This document shows, one piece after another, positions 17,928-28,318 of a stretch of 59,645 nucleotides of DNA. Within the stretch, counting starts at the first letter, position 1, and every line of letters starts with the position of its first letter. The DNA is taken from positions 1 to 59,645 of the forward strand of contig PFBL01000001.1 in NCBI GenBank assembly GCA_002773355.1, written 5' to 3'. This DNA is from Candidatus Kaiserbacteria bacterium CG10_big_fil_rev_8_21_14_0_10_56_12 (GTDB lineage: Bacteria; Patescibacteriota; Minisyncoccia; Phycocordibacterales; Phycocordibacteraceae). The notes under the pieces are model-generated. The model saw nothing but the letters and a program-made list of their open reading frames with translations. It searched no databases and was not told the origin of the DNA. A program made the position numbers and the translations under genes.

Positions 17928-18626
17928 ATGACTGCAGGGAACGACACGGCAGAGCTGAAGCGCCTCTTGGATACAGGGGCGCATTTCGCGCAGGTCAAGA
18001 GTCGCCGGCACCCGTCTATGCAACCGTACCTGGTTGGCACCAAGGGCCGCCAGGAGATTTTCGATCTCACCAAAACCACCGCCCAAATAGAGGCGGCCAG
18101 GAATGTGCTCACTATGCTCGCCAAGGATGGCAAGACGGTCCTGTTTGTCGGAGGGAAGGTTGAGATTGCCGAGCTGGTGCGTAAGGCCGCCCAAGAGGTC
18201 GGGGCGCCCCATGTCGCGACGCGTTGGCTTGGGGGAACCATCTCAAACTGGACCGAGATCAAGAAGCGCATTGATCGCCTCGCAGAGCTCACTGACACGA
18301 CGGCTCAGGGGACCCGTGCGACACAACACACCAAGCTTGAGCTCGTGAAGCTTGATCGCGAAAAGGAGAAACTTGAAGGACGTCTCGACGGTCTTCTTAC
18401 GCTCGAGAAGCGCCCCGACGCACTCCTCGTCGTAGACACCAAGCATGAGAAGCATGCGGTGAAGGAGGCGCGGGACGCAGGGATCCCAATCATCGCGATT
18501 ATGAGCTCAGATTGTAACGTCAAAGATGCGGCGTATCCCATTGTGGCGAACGACACGTCACGTGAGACCGTCAAACTCATTTTGAATGAATTGACTGACG
18601 CACTCAAGAAAGGGTACGCAGGATAA
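17928..18626 (+). CDS. rpsB: Ribosomal protein uS2
   Basis: 232 residues, complete. Hallmarks are GAHFAQVKSRRHPSMQPYL, RWLGGTISNW and the C-terminal DTKHEKHAVKEARDAGIPII. Component of the small ribosomal subunit. It is followed two bases later by tsf, the standard rpsB-tsf operon. Confidence 0.97.
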   Translation: MTAGNDTAELKRLLDTGAHFAQVKSRRHPSMQPYLVGTKGRQEIFDLTKTTAQIEAARNVLTMLAKDGKTVLFVGGKVEIAELVRKAAQEVGAPHVATRWLGGTISNWTEIKKRIDRLAELTDTTAQGTRATQHTKLELVKLDREKEKLEGRLDGLLTLEKRPDALLVVDTKHEKHAVKEARDAGIPIIAIMSSDCNVKDAAYPIVANDTSRETVKLILNELTDALKKGYAG

Positions 18627-18628
18627 CC

Positions 18629-19210
18629 ATGGAGATTAGCACTGACAGCATCAAGAAGCTGCGAGAGATGACGAGCGTTTCGGTCATGCAATGCCGCAAG
18701 GCGCTCGAGGAGGCTGACGGCGATCTCGCCAAGGCGGAAGTGATTTTAAAGAAGCATTCGGCAGGAGCAGCTGAGAAGAAGGCGGAGCGAGAACTGAAGG
18801 CCGGCGTGATTGGCACCTACGTACATGATGGGGGCATTGGCGCGATGGTGTTGCTGTTGTGCGAGACAGACTTTGTCGCAAAAAATCCAGAGTTTGCCAC
18901 CGTCGCGCGAGAGATTGCGATGCAGGTCGCCGCGACAGACCCAAAATATCTCACGAAAGAGGAGATTGCTCCCGACGCCAAAGAAGCCGCGACCGCAGTA
19001 TTTGAAAAAGAGGTTGAGGGCAAGCCGGCCGAGATGAAAGAGAAGATCCTTGAGGGCAAGCTCGCCAATTACTTCCGAGACCAGGTGCTCCTCGAGCAAC
19101 CGTATATTAAAGACGAGGCCAAGACGATTCATGATATCCTTAATGAGGCAACGCAGAAGTTTGGGGAGCGTGTCGAGATAAGCCGCTTCGCCCGATTTTC
19201 TGCTCGCTAG
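18629..19210 (+). CDS. tsf: Elongation factor Ts (short form)
   Basis: 193 residues against about 280 in E. coli. It has the N-terminal UBA-like domain (IKKLREMTSVSVMQCRKALEEADGD) and the EF-Tu-contacting signature FVAKNPEFATVAREIAMQVAA, but only one core subdomain. It exchanges GDP on EF-Tu. Short EF-Ts forms of this kind are known in several lineages. Confidence 0.95.
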   Translation: MEISTDSIKKLREMTSVSVMQCRKALEEADGDLAKAEVILKKHSAGAAEKKAERELKAGVIGTYVHDGGIGAMVLLLCETDFVAKNPEFATVAREIAMQVAATDPKYLTKEEIAPDAKEAATAVFEKEVEGKPAEMKEKILEGKLANYFRDQVLLEQPYIKDEAKTIHDILNEATQKFGERVEISRFARFSAR

Positions 19211-19215
19211 TCCCT

Positions 19216-19632
19216 GTGGCCTACCTTGTTTTTATATTCATTACCATTGGTCTCCTCTGTGGGTTCCTCACGCTTACACGTTATGAAGCCGCACACGGGG
19301 CGCGCCTGTTGGCTCCGTGGCGCGATCGGCTTGATGCGTATAGCAGACGAGTGGCGTTCATTCTCGCACACGTTGATCTCCAAGCCTTCTTACGTGAGGA
19401 GGGACAACGTCTGTTGAGCGAAGTGAGCCATGCCCTCGTGCATCTCTCGCTACGCGCGGTTCGTGCTGTCGAGCGGTTACTAACGCGTCTCATGCGTCAC
19501 TTGCGAAGGGAACGTGTTGCGGATCGACACGTACCAGTGGAGACACGCGAGTTTGTGAAAACATTGTCGGACTTTAAAGGCCGCCTGAAGGACACTATGC
19601 CGGAGATCCCTTCGGTACACGAGATGCAGTAG
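19216..19632 (+). CDS. Membrane-anchored protein downstream of tsf
   Basis: 138 residues from a GTG start five bases after the tsf stop. One N-terminal transmembrane helix (about residues 2-20) is followed by an Arg/His-rich amphipathic helical region with little sequence complexity. No family recognised. Its position in the rpsB-tsf unit suggests co-transcription. Confidence 0.6.
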   Translation: MAYLVFIFITIGLLCGFLTLTRYEAAHGARLLAPWRDRLDAYSRRVAFILAHVDLQAFLREEGQRLLSEVSHALVHLSLRAVRAVERLLTRLMRHLRRERVADRHVPVETREFVKTLSDFKGRLKDTMPEIPSVHEMQ

Positions 19633-19687
19633 TGCCGTGCGCAGGCTTGGTATAGAGCAGAAATGTGTTATTTTTTGTAAGTTCGAT

Positions 19688-19715
19688 TTGTGCCGCCTTA
19701 GCTCAGTTGGTAGAG
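19688..19715 (+). repeat. Partial tRNA-Thr copy (5' half) followed by a hairpin
   Basis: These 28 bases are identical to 19743-19770, covering the acceptor 5' strand and D arm of the tRNA-Thr gene just downstream. The sequence then departs into GGGCCAATGGCCC, a five-pair hairpin where the anticodon arm would be. There is no T arm or acceptor 3' strand. It is a tRNA fragment, not a functional tRNA. Confidence 0.85.
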
Positions 19716-19746
19716 GGCCAATGGCCCGTTTGTGATTAAAGATTGT

Positions 19747-19822
19747 GCCGCCTTAGCTCAGTTGGTAGAGCAACACTTTTGTAAAGTGAAGGTCCCCAGT
19801 TCGAATCTGGGAGGCGGCTCCA
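19747..19822 (+). tRNA. tRNA-Thr (anticodon TGT)
   Basis: Full cloverleaf: acceptor GCCGCCT pairs with AGGCGGC, D arm GCTC/GAGC, anticodon loop TTTGTAA with TGT at 19780-19782, T arm CCCAG/CTGGG around TTCGAAT, and an encoded CCA end. Decodes ACA and probably other ACN codons. Confidence 0.96.
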
Positions 19823-19828
19823 AAACGA

Positions 19829-20497
19829 CTATTTCTTCTTTGGCGTGCTGGTGGAGAGGGCTCCTTTAGGGAACTCTTTTTCGAAGTCGGCCAGGGTGGT
19901 GAAGCCGTTACTATATTTCCCATTGATGACAAATGCGGGCAGTTCGCCTCTGATCTTATCTACGGCAATCAGTGTCTTTAGGGCGCCAAGGTCGAGGTGG
20001 TAGTCAAACGAGTATACCCGCAGTTGTGGGTAGGTGTCGCGCAAATAGGAGAGGGCATACCCTGCCTTGTCGCAGGCACTGCAATCGCCGCTATTGCTGT
20101 AGAAATAGAGTACCGTGACGGGCTTGGTGCCGCAGGCGGCCGCAAGGCGTTTGGTCACCAGATAGTCGCGTATCTCCAGGAGTGAGTATTGCTTCTTGAG
20201 ACGGATAACTTGCTCGTTGTTGTTCCCGAGTTGGTTCTCGGTGTAGGCCAGGCGGGTGCCAAGGTCGGCAAGCTCGCTCGTGAGGGTCGTCGACGAGGCG
20301 ACACTGTCGCACGGAGCGCTTTCGAGTAGTGAAAACTGTGTATCGAGCGACAGCGTGTCAATGGTGAGCTGGTCTTCAATTGATTTGAGTTCTGCAAGCC
20401 GAGCGTTATTCAAATAGTTCACCGCATAGATCACTGTACCAGTGAGTACGATAGTGATACCGAGTGCGATAAGAGCGTTGCGCAAGCTAGTGGTCAT
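19829..20497 (-). CDS. Membrane-anchored thioredoxin-like protein with CSAC site
   Basis: 222 residues from the start at 20497 (MTTSLRNALIALG). A transmembrane helix (about 8-28) and a helical/coiled stretch (30-115) precede a thioredoxin fold. Its redox motif is C139-S-A-C142 after VTVLYFYSNSGD, and LPAFVINGKYS supplies the cis-Pro region. It should act outside the membrane in disulfide chemistry. It starts 16 bases after the glycosyltransferase stop and probably shares its transcript. Confidence 0.82.
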   Translation of the reverse strand: MTTSLRNALIALGITIVLTGTVIYAVNYLNNARLAELKSIEDQLTIDTLSLDTQFSLLESAPCDSVASSTTLTSELADLGTRLAYTENQLGNNNEQVIRLKKQYSLLEIRDYLVTKRLAAACGTKPVTVLYFYSNSGDCSACDKAGYALSYLRDTYPQLRVYSFDYHLDLGALKTLIAVDKIRGELPAFVINGKYSNGFTTLADFEKEFPKGALSTSTPKKK

Positions 20498-20513
20498 AGA
20501 ATGATGCACGGCG

Positions 20514-21749
20514 TCATTTCCACGCCTGGTTTTTACCCAGGGCCACATGAGCTGTGGATCGGACAAGCCACAAGGGCGCGATGAGGCCGTAGAGTAGATA
20601 GGAGGCCATGCTTCGCCCGAGGTGGAAGGGCGTTTGCGATAGGTGCCGACCGTACGCGACGAGTGCCAGCGATGCTACCATGGCAATGAATCCTAGCAAA
20701 GCGAACACGCTGGTAGGGAAATAAAACCAGTCGAAGCCGGCATAGCGCGGTGCGAGGGCGTAGGATAGGGGCACTCCCAAACGCACCTCGATACCGCGCA
20801 CTATCTGGAGGGTGAGCTGAGAGATGGTCAGGAGGAACAGGAGCGCCGTGCTCACTACCGCAGTGAGCGCGAAGGGGAGTATGAGCATGCCAAGCACCCC
20901 ATGGTCTCGATTAAGGACGAGTGAGCGATACTCGCCCAGCGTGTTACGCAAAAAGCCGTTCGTCCAGCGGGTACGCTGTTTAATCAGCTTGAGTACGGTG
21001 TGGGGCGCCCTCGTGTAGACACGCGCGCGCGGTGCATTCTCGATCTCATACCCGGCCTTCTGCATCCGCAGGGCCATCTCCATGTCTTCGGTCTGGTGAC
21101 CGTAGCGGAAACCGCCGAGAGCCTCGACAACCGAGCGGCGATAAAACGAGAATGGTCCGGGCGTCACATACAAGCCGTTTATCGAAGCCATCGCGTGCCG
21201 CATCGTAATGCCGAAGCTGTATTCCGCATTCTGCATATGCTCCACGATATTGTGTGGTTGGTGTATCGACATTGCGGCCGTAACGGCGGCGACACGATGG
21301 CTCGCAAAACAAGGGATGATCTCGTTCAGGGCGTCAGGATCGACAAACGAATCGGCGTCGAGACAGCCGATAAATTCGGCCTCAGTAGCCGCGATGCCGA
21401 TGTTGACTGCCTTGTGCTTGCCGCGCTCTGGCGCGTGCAAGACCGTGACGTTCGGGTGTGCTTGGTAGCGTGCCATGATGGCCGGCGTGTCATCGGTCGA
21501 GGCGTTGTCCACCAGTATAATCTCGAGCTTGTCTGCAGGGTAGTTGAGCTTCAGGAGGGAGTCCGTGGTGGCGGCAATCGTCTCGGCCTCATTGCGGCAT
21601 GGCACCACTACGGCCACAAGGGGCGTCGCGGAGCCCGGCTTGCGGGCACGCGCATCGCGCGCGGGCTTTGAGAGGAGGGTCACCAGGACGAACGACTCGA
21701 AGAAGATCGCGATGAAGATAAAGGGGCACGCTAGTGCGTCGACACTCAT
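20514..21749 (-). CDS. Processive glycosyltransferase, family GT2
   Basis: 411 residues. An N-terminal transmembrane helix (about 8-27) is followed by a GT-A domain with VVVPCRNEAETI, VDNASTDD, the DxD at D131-A-D133, the acidic E221-D222 and the QxxRW motif Q258-RTR-W262. Several C-terminal transmembrane helices follow. The QxxRW motif and topology are those of processive enzymes such as poly-N-acetylglucosamine, hyaluronan or cellulose synthases. It would make and export a surface polysaccharide. The sugar is not readable from sequence. Confidence 0.9.
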   Translation of the reverse strand: MSVDALACPFIFIAIFFESFVLVTLLSKPARDARARKPGSATPLVAVVVPCRNEAETIAATTDSLLKLNYPADKLEIILVDNASTDDTPAIMARYQAHPNVTVLHAPERGKHKAVNIGIAATEAEFIGCLDADSFVDPDALNEIIPCFASHRVAAVTAAMSIHQPHNIVEHMQNAEYSFGITMRHAMASINGLYVTPGPFSFYRRSVVEALGGFRYGHQTEDMEMALRMQKAGYEIENAPRARVYTRAPHTVLKLIKQRTRWTNGFLRNTLGEYRSLVLNRDHGVLGMLILPFALTAVVSTALLFLLTISQLTLQIVRGIEVRLGVPLSYALAPRYAGFDWFYFPTSVFALLGFIAMVASLALVAYGRHLSQTPFHLGRSMASYLLYGLIAPLWLVRSTAHVALGKNQAWK

Positions 21750-21784
21750 AGCGCACACTATAACATTTTGCTATTCTTTCATCT
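21750..21784. promoter_or_regulatory. Divergent promoters, GT2 / pheS
   Basis: In a 35-base gap the minus strand has TATAGT (complement of 21757-21762) ending seven bases before the GT2 start. The plus strand has TATTCT (21772-21777) ending seven bases before pheS. Both predict leaderless mRNAs. Confidence 0.6.
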
Positions 21785-22543
21785 ATGCAGGCAGAAACGG
21801 GTCAAAATGGGCGTCTCCACCCCATGAGTGTTGCCATTCGTGATATTGTCGAGATCTTCGGGCGCATGGGATTTTCTATCGCGTTCGGTCCAGAGATCGA
21901 AGACGATTTCCACAACTTTACCGGGCTCAACATCCCGCCGGACCATCCTGCACGTAGTATGCAGGACACGTTCTGGATTAAAGAGGGTACAAAAAGCGAT
22001 GCGCACGCGTTGCGCACACACACGACGTCAGTATCTATTCGGGCTCTCGAGAAGCTCGCCAAAGAGGGCGGGACGCGCGCGCGCGTCATTAGCCCCGGTA
22101 AGGTTTTTCGCAACGAGGCGACGGACATGACGCACGAGGCGCAGTTTTATCAGCTCGACGGCTTCGCGGTCGGTGCGCCCGGCGAGGTGACACTCGGACA
22201 CCTGAAGGGCACTCTCCTACGCTTTTACAAAGAGTATCTCGGTCCAGACGTGCGCATACGCTTTCGACCCAGTTTTTTCGGTTTTACGGAGCCATCGGTC
22301 GAGGTAGACGTGTGGTTTACATCTCCCGGCAAGGAGGGGCGCTGGCTCGAGGTGCTGGGTGCGGGCATGTTCCACCCCAATGTCATTAGAGCGGCCGGGC
22401 TTGACCCAGATACGGTGCAGGGGTTTGCCTTTGGCGGCGGTATCGAGCGCATACTGATGATCAAATACGGCATTCCAGACGTAAGGCTCTTCCACACAGG
22501 AGACGTGCGCTTCGTACACGCCTTTGACCAAGAAGTGACATGA
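21785..22543 (+). CDS. pheS: Phenylalanyl-tRNA synthetase alpha subunit, N-terminally minimal
   Basis: 252 residues against about 330. The class II core is complete: motif 1 region GPEIEDDFHNFTGLNIPPDHPAR, motif 2 PGKVFRNEATDMTHEAQFYQLDG, motif 3 GFAFGGGIERILM. The protein begins directly at the core (GRLHPMSVAIRDI), so the N-terminal coiled-coil arm that contacts tRNA-Phe is absent. It overlaps pheT by four bases. Confidence 0.95.
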   Translation: MQAETGQNGRLHPMSVAIRDIVEIFGRMGFSIAFGPEIEDDFHNFTGLNIPPDHPARSMQDTFWIKEGTKSDAHALRTHTTSVSIRALEKLAKEGGTRARVISPGKVFRNEATDMTHEAQFYQLDGFAVGAPGEVTLGHLKGTLLRFYKEYLGPDVRIRFRPSFFGFTEPSVEVDVWFTSPGKEGRWLEVLGAGMFHPNVIRAAGLDPDTVQGFAFGGGIERILMIKYGIPDVRLFHTGDVRFVHAFDQEVT

Positions 22544-23736
22544 AAATAAGCATCACTGAGCTCCAAGGATTCTTCGGCGCGCCGCTGCCACCGGTAGCGG
22601 AGGTAGCAGACGCATTCACCTTCCACACCTGGGAGATCGACGGCATCGAGAGAGACGTACTCGACGTGAAGGTACTGCCGAACCGTCAGCACGATGCCAA
22701 AGACGCGGAGGGTATCGCCCGCCAACTCGGCGCAATCCTTGATCTCCCACTTAAACCAGAGTTTGAGAAGGTGACCCCGGGTACCACGCAGGTGACGACT
22801 TCACTCGCACAGATAAACGCGATCTTGGGGGCGAGCTTTACCAAAACAGAGGTTGAAGATGTGTTTCGCCGCCTACGCCTCACTACCGAATGGCAAGGTG
22901 ACACCTTGACATGGGATATTACGCCACCGGCTGATCGAACAGACCTCACGATACCCGTTGATATCGCCGAGGAGGTGGGACAGATTCTCGGCTACGATCG
23001 TGTGCCCGCTGTCGAGCTCGCGCCAGACGTCACCCCAGCAGACCAAGCGAGGTACCGCGGCATAGAGCGGATGAAGGATCAACTCGTGGAGCAGGGCTAC
23101 ACCGAGGTATCGACACAGTCCTTTGCACAGAAGGGTGACGTCGAGCTCGCCAACCCGCTCGACAAGACACGGCCCTTCTTGCGGACGAGTCTGGAGGACA
23201 ATCTCGAGGACGCGCTTACGCGCGCGAAGCAATACGCACCACTCCTCTATGCGCCAGGGGAGCGGCCGAAACTTTTTGAAGTGGGGACTGTCTTCACCAA
23301 GGAGGGCGAGCACCTGGAGCTCCGCATGACTGAGCCGGTAGCTGCGTGGGGCGAGAATGCCGCCACCGTTGATAACCTATCAGTCGCAAAGCTCGAAGAC
23401 TACGGCAAAGACTACCTACCAGTGCGGCAGACGCTCAGCGGGTACGCACCATTTTCTCTCTATCCGTTTATCACGCGCGACATCGCGCTCTGGGCGCCGG
23501 CCAGGACCGATCCCGCGCGAATTCATGAACTAATTAATGAATTAATTCAGGAGCAAGGAGGGGCGCTCCTCGTGCGGGTCGACCAGTTTGACCGGTTTGA
23601 AAAAGAGGGGCGGGTCTCCTACGGCTTCCGTCTCGTATTCCAGTCGATGGACCGCACGCTTACGGACGACGAAGTGGCGACCATCATGGACAACCTTTCT
23701 TCGGCACTCACGGCCCAGAGCTACGAAACACGCTAG
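22540..23736 (+). CDS. pheT: Phenylalanyl-tRNA synthetase beta subunit, minimal, no editing domain
   Basis: 398 residues, half the usual ~800. Recognisable parts are a short B1-like start (MKISITELQGFF), B5 (about 70-160, with PPADRTDLTIPVDIAEEVGQILGYD), the catalytic-like core, and a C-terminal FDX-ACB-like domain (about 300-398, starting YPFITRDIALW). The EMAPII-like tRNA-binding domain and the B3/B4 domain that hydrolyses Tyr-tRNA-Phe are missing. It still should pair with PheS to charge tRNA-Phe. Confidence 0.93.
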   Translation: MKISITELQGFFGAPLPPVAEVADAFTFHTWEIDGIERDVLDVKVLPNRQHDAKDAEGIARQLGAILDLPLKPEFEKVTPGTTQVTTSLAQINAILGASFTKTEVEDVFRRLRLTTEWQGDTLTWDITPPADRTDLTIPVDIAEEVGQILGYDRVPAVELAPDVTPADQARYRGIERMKDQLVEQGYTEVSTQSFAQKGDVELANPLDKTRPFLRTSLEDNLEDALTRAKQYAPLLYAPGERPKLFEVGTVFTKEGEHLELRMTEPVAAWGENAATVDNLSVAKLEDYGKDYLPVRQTLSGYAPFSLYPFITRDIALWAPARTDPARIHELINELIQEQGGALLVRVDQFDRFEKEGRVSYGFRLVFQSMDRTLTDDEVATIMDNLSSALTAQSYETR

Positions 23737-23760
23737 TTTTTCGTTCCAGGTTTCTGTATG

Positions 23761-23788
23761 TAAAAGTAAAAGGCGCTGGTCAGGCGCC
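23761..23788 (-). terminator. Terminator downstream of the purCE fusion
   Basis: On the minus strand a GGCGC/GCGCC stem with a seven-base loop runs into a T-rich tail (complement of the A-rich 23761-23771). The stem is short, so confidence is moderate. Confidence 0.45.
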
Positions 23789-23835
23789 CTTCGGGTTCGC
23801 AGAGCCCTATTGTTCTTTTATGACCGCTTTGCATT

Positions 23836-25144
23836 TCAGAGTGGGACGACATTGACCGTCCTGTCCTCGACCTTCGTACGCTTGTGTGCGTAGAGGCGAG
23901 GATTGGACGCCGACAGAATGTTCAGAGCCAGGTCGATCGCATTACCTGGGTCAAGCACCGTTGCCGCAGGCACCGCGCTTGGCATCCGCAACGACGACCA
24001 CACATCCGCAGGGAAGCTTTGAACGCTCGCCGGAACCGAGATAACGGGGAGCGTGGAGGCTGCCGAGAGAATCGGCCCAAGGCCGTTGGAGCGCCCGACA
24101 TAGGCGATCACGACAGACCCATGGTACTGCTGTGCGTAGATCTGGAAGGTCCGCGCGACGTGCGTCGGTTCTTTGTGAGCCGAGAGCACCTTCTCCACGA
24201 GAAGGTCCTCGAGATCCGCTCCGAGCGCCTTCGAGAAGGCGCTCGTATCATCCTTCTCTGACCAACGCCAGAGGATGATTCGCTGATGAGGGAGGAGCCG
24301 GAAGTGTCCCGTAAGTTCGGTCGCGAGCACGAGCTTTCTGAGCACCTCGTCGACAGCCCCTCCCTCACGGTAGAACTGCTTATCGATGTGCACGCCATCC
24401 AGGAGCACGCGCCACGAATCGCTGTCGATGACATCGGCAACCAGCAGGTGGCCGAGGTAATCGAGACCGAACTCAACCTTGAAGTCGACGAGGCAGCCTC
24501 CCTCCAGCTGCTACGCCTTCTCGAGGATGAGGAAAACCCTGCGCGCTATTTTCATCATCTCCAAGAAGAGGGCGTGCTCGTCCCTGCGCACGAACACGTC
24601 TCGCCCATTCAGGGTGAGGAAGGGCTGTTGCTCGTAGATGGGTCGAGCCGGATCGAAGAGCGCGATCTGCGAGCCCTCGTCCAAGTTAACGATCCGCATG
24701 AAAGGATCATCGCAAGGAAGCTCGTAGACCTTCTTGCTCGTGCGTCCCTGCCACCTCTTCGGAAGTCTTCAGGTAGAACTCCACCAAGAGGTGAGGGAAC
24801 ACATGCCCCTTCGTCAGATGCGGATTGCGTTTGAGATGTGAGCCGTATGCCGCTCGGCGTACGACCACCTCATAGGGCAGCATCGTGCAGAGAGGGGCGA
24901 CGAACGTTGTCGGGCCCGCCCGTTCTTCGAACGCGACCGGGATGCCGCAGGCCTTCAGCAGCAGAAAGACGTTACAGGTCGTCTGGTTGGACAGCGCGCC
25001 CTTGCCTTCGATCTTGTCGTGCTTCTTGCCGTCGCCAGCCGTAATGTCGTCCTTGCTGGTTACGTGCGCGAAGCCATCTCGCCCAGCAATCGGATAGAGT
25101 ACCTTCGTTTTCCCCTCGATGAGAGGAGTCATGTTCTCAGCCAT
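23836..25144 (-). pseudogene. Disrupted PAICS-like fusion: SAICAR synthase (PurC) + AIR carboxylase (class II PurE)
   Basis: From ATG 25144 (MAENMTPLIEGKTK) the translation follows animal-type PAICS. PurC landmarks are EGKTK, SKDDITAGDG, SNQTTCNVFLLL and RRAAYGSHLKRNP; PurE landmarks are SAHKEP, YVGRSNGLGP and DVWSSLRMPS. The span of 1309 bases equals 436 codons plus one base. A frameshift at about 24766 (after FYLKTSE) moves the frame so that WQGRTSKKVYELPCDDPF continues the match. A single in-frame TAG at 24511-24513 stands where human PAICS has Trp (EKSWLP against EKA-stop-QLEGG). The gene has a strong AAGGAG site (complement of 25155-25160), unlike its leaderless neighbours. No other purine genes are near. 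Either a decayed acquired gene or assembly errors. Confidence 0.85.
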
Positions 25145-25324
25145 TTGGTGCACTCTCCTTGTCTCGATGACGGTTAGTTGATGGAACAAAATCTTGCGTA
25201 GTCCGAACCCACCTGATCGCACATGGCGACAAGTGGGAAGAGCCGTGCGGAATGAAGGCTCTCACGGACCAACGTTCGTTACCGTCAAGGTACTAAGCAA
25301 CGATAAATTTAAGGCTATTTGTGC

Positions 25325-25330
25325 TATACT
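25325..25330 (+). promoter_or_regulatory. -10 box of gyrB
   Basis: TATACT lies 27 bases before ATG 25358, giving a leader of about 20 bases. Confidence 0.55.
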
Positions 25331-25357
25331 GTAGGCAACCGAACCGCGGCTATTTTT

Positions 25358-27427
<2,070 letters not shown>

Positions 27428-27440
27428 TGCGCGCTACGCG

Positions 27441-27474
27441 ACAAAAGACCGGCGCGGGAGCGCCGGTCTTTTGT
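27441..27474. terminator. Bidirectional terminator between convergent genes
   Basis: A perfect 15-pair stem (core AAAAGACCGGCGC) with loop GGGA, followed by T-rich sequence on both strands. It ends gyrB and the minus-strand CARDB-type gene. Confidence 0.9.
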
Positions 27475-27490
27475 TCATTAAGAGCGTTCG

Positions 27491-28225
27491 TTAGAGGACG
27501 TTAATCTTAAACTCCACAGTGTTATTACTGGTGTCTGATTCAGGGACGAGCTTGTCGTCATTGACCTGTATCTCCAAGGTTTGCTGAAGTTCCGATGTGC
27601 TCTGATCGAAGCCGAGAACATAGTCGATGCTATCGCCAGGGCCAATCGATGGTTGCGACGACGAATGATAGGTATATGACGTACGGGTTGGAATGGTTGC
27701 GCTAAAGCGCCACGTACCCGACCAGTTTGTGCCGATATTTTTGACCGTAAATTTAACCGCCGGGCGAGCATCTGACGGCGCTGTCGAGCTGGCCACAAAG
27801 GAATCTGTTGAGTCTGAGGTGAGATAACCAACCATACCCGCGATGACGGTGAGATCTGCTAAGCCGTGCGGTGCTGGCGTTGTCACTGGTACTCGCACGA
27901 TCGTTGTTACGGGTGTTCCCGCCGGACGTTGTGGAGTCGCTGTGGTCGCGGGCGTGGTGGTCGCGACTGGGGTAGTGGTCGTAGCGACTGGCGTGCCAAA
28001 GGTGATCACGGTGCTCGTCGCAGTGGGCACGACGGCGACATCCGCGTCTGGTTCATGATTGAAAAGGGAGCCGAGATAGACTGCGGCTGGCTCGACGGCC
28101 GCGGGGACAAAGCGGGCTGAGTAGACAGCTCCCCAGATCCCCAGGCCGATAAGCGCGACAAAGCCCACCACTGCAAGTGTGTTAGTGGCCGTCTGGCGAT
28201 ATGCATGCATTTTTTCTGGTGTCAT
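27491..28225 (-). CDS. Membrane-anchored CARDB-like surface protein
   Basis: 244 residues. One transmembrane helix near the N-terminus (about 18-38, LAVVGFVALIGLGIWGAVY), then a Thr/Pro/Val linker (about 65-118), then a beta domain (about 130-244) with the CARDB signature KFTVKNIGTNWSG and ESDTSNNTVEF at the end. The likely topology places the domain outside the cell on a flexible stalk. Divergent from the sortase gene. Partner unknown. Confidence 0.75.
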   Translation of the reverse strand: MTPEKMHAYRQTATNTLAVVGFVALIGLGIWGAVYSARFVPAAVEPAAVYLGSLFNHEPDADVAVVPTATSTVITFGTPVATTTTPVATTTPATTATPQRPAGTPVTTIVRVPVTTPAPHGLADLTVIAGMVGYLTSDSTDSFVASSTAPSDARPAVKFTVKNIGTNWSGTWRFSATIPTRTSYTYHSSSQPSIGPGDSIDYVLGFDQSTSELQQTLEIQVNDDKLVPESDTSNNTVEFKINVL

Positions 28226-28318
28226 AGGTCACCTGTATACATACCACGCCTATCTTTTGATGTCAAGCAATCAAGCTTGACAAAGTACGTTCGATAGTGT
28301 ATTCATATATAAGACCAT
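28226..28318. promoter_or_regulatory. Divergent promoter region, CARDB-type gene / sortase
   Basis: Plus strand: TTGACA (28277-28282), 17 bases, TATTCA (28300-28305), about 13 bases from the sortase start. Minus strand: TATACA (complement of 28234-28239) ends eight bases before the CARDB-type start. Confidence 0.6.

Noticed and set aside
24511-24513. TAG in the purCE fusion as a sign of a changed genetic code
   Set aside because: TAG ends intact genes such as fba and gyrB, TGA also serves as a stop, and a frameshift damages the same gene. A mutation or assembly error is simpler.
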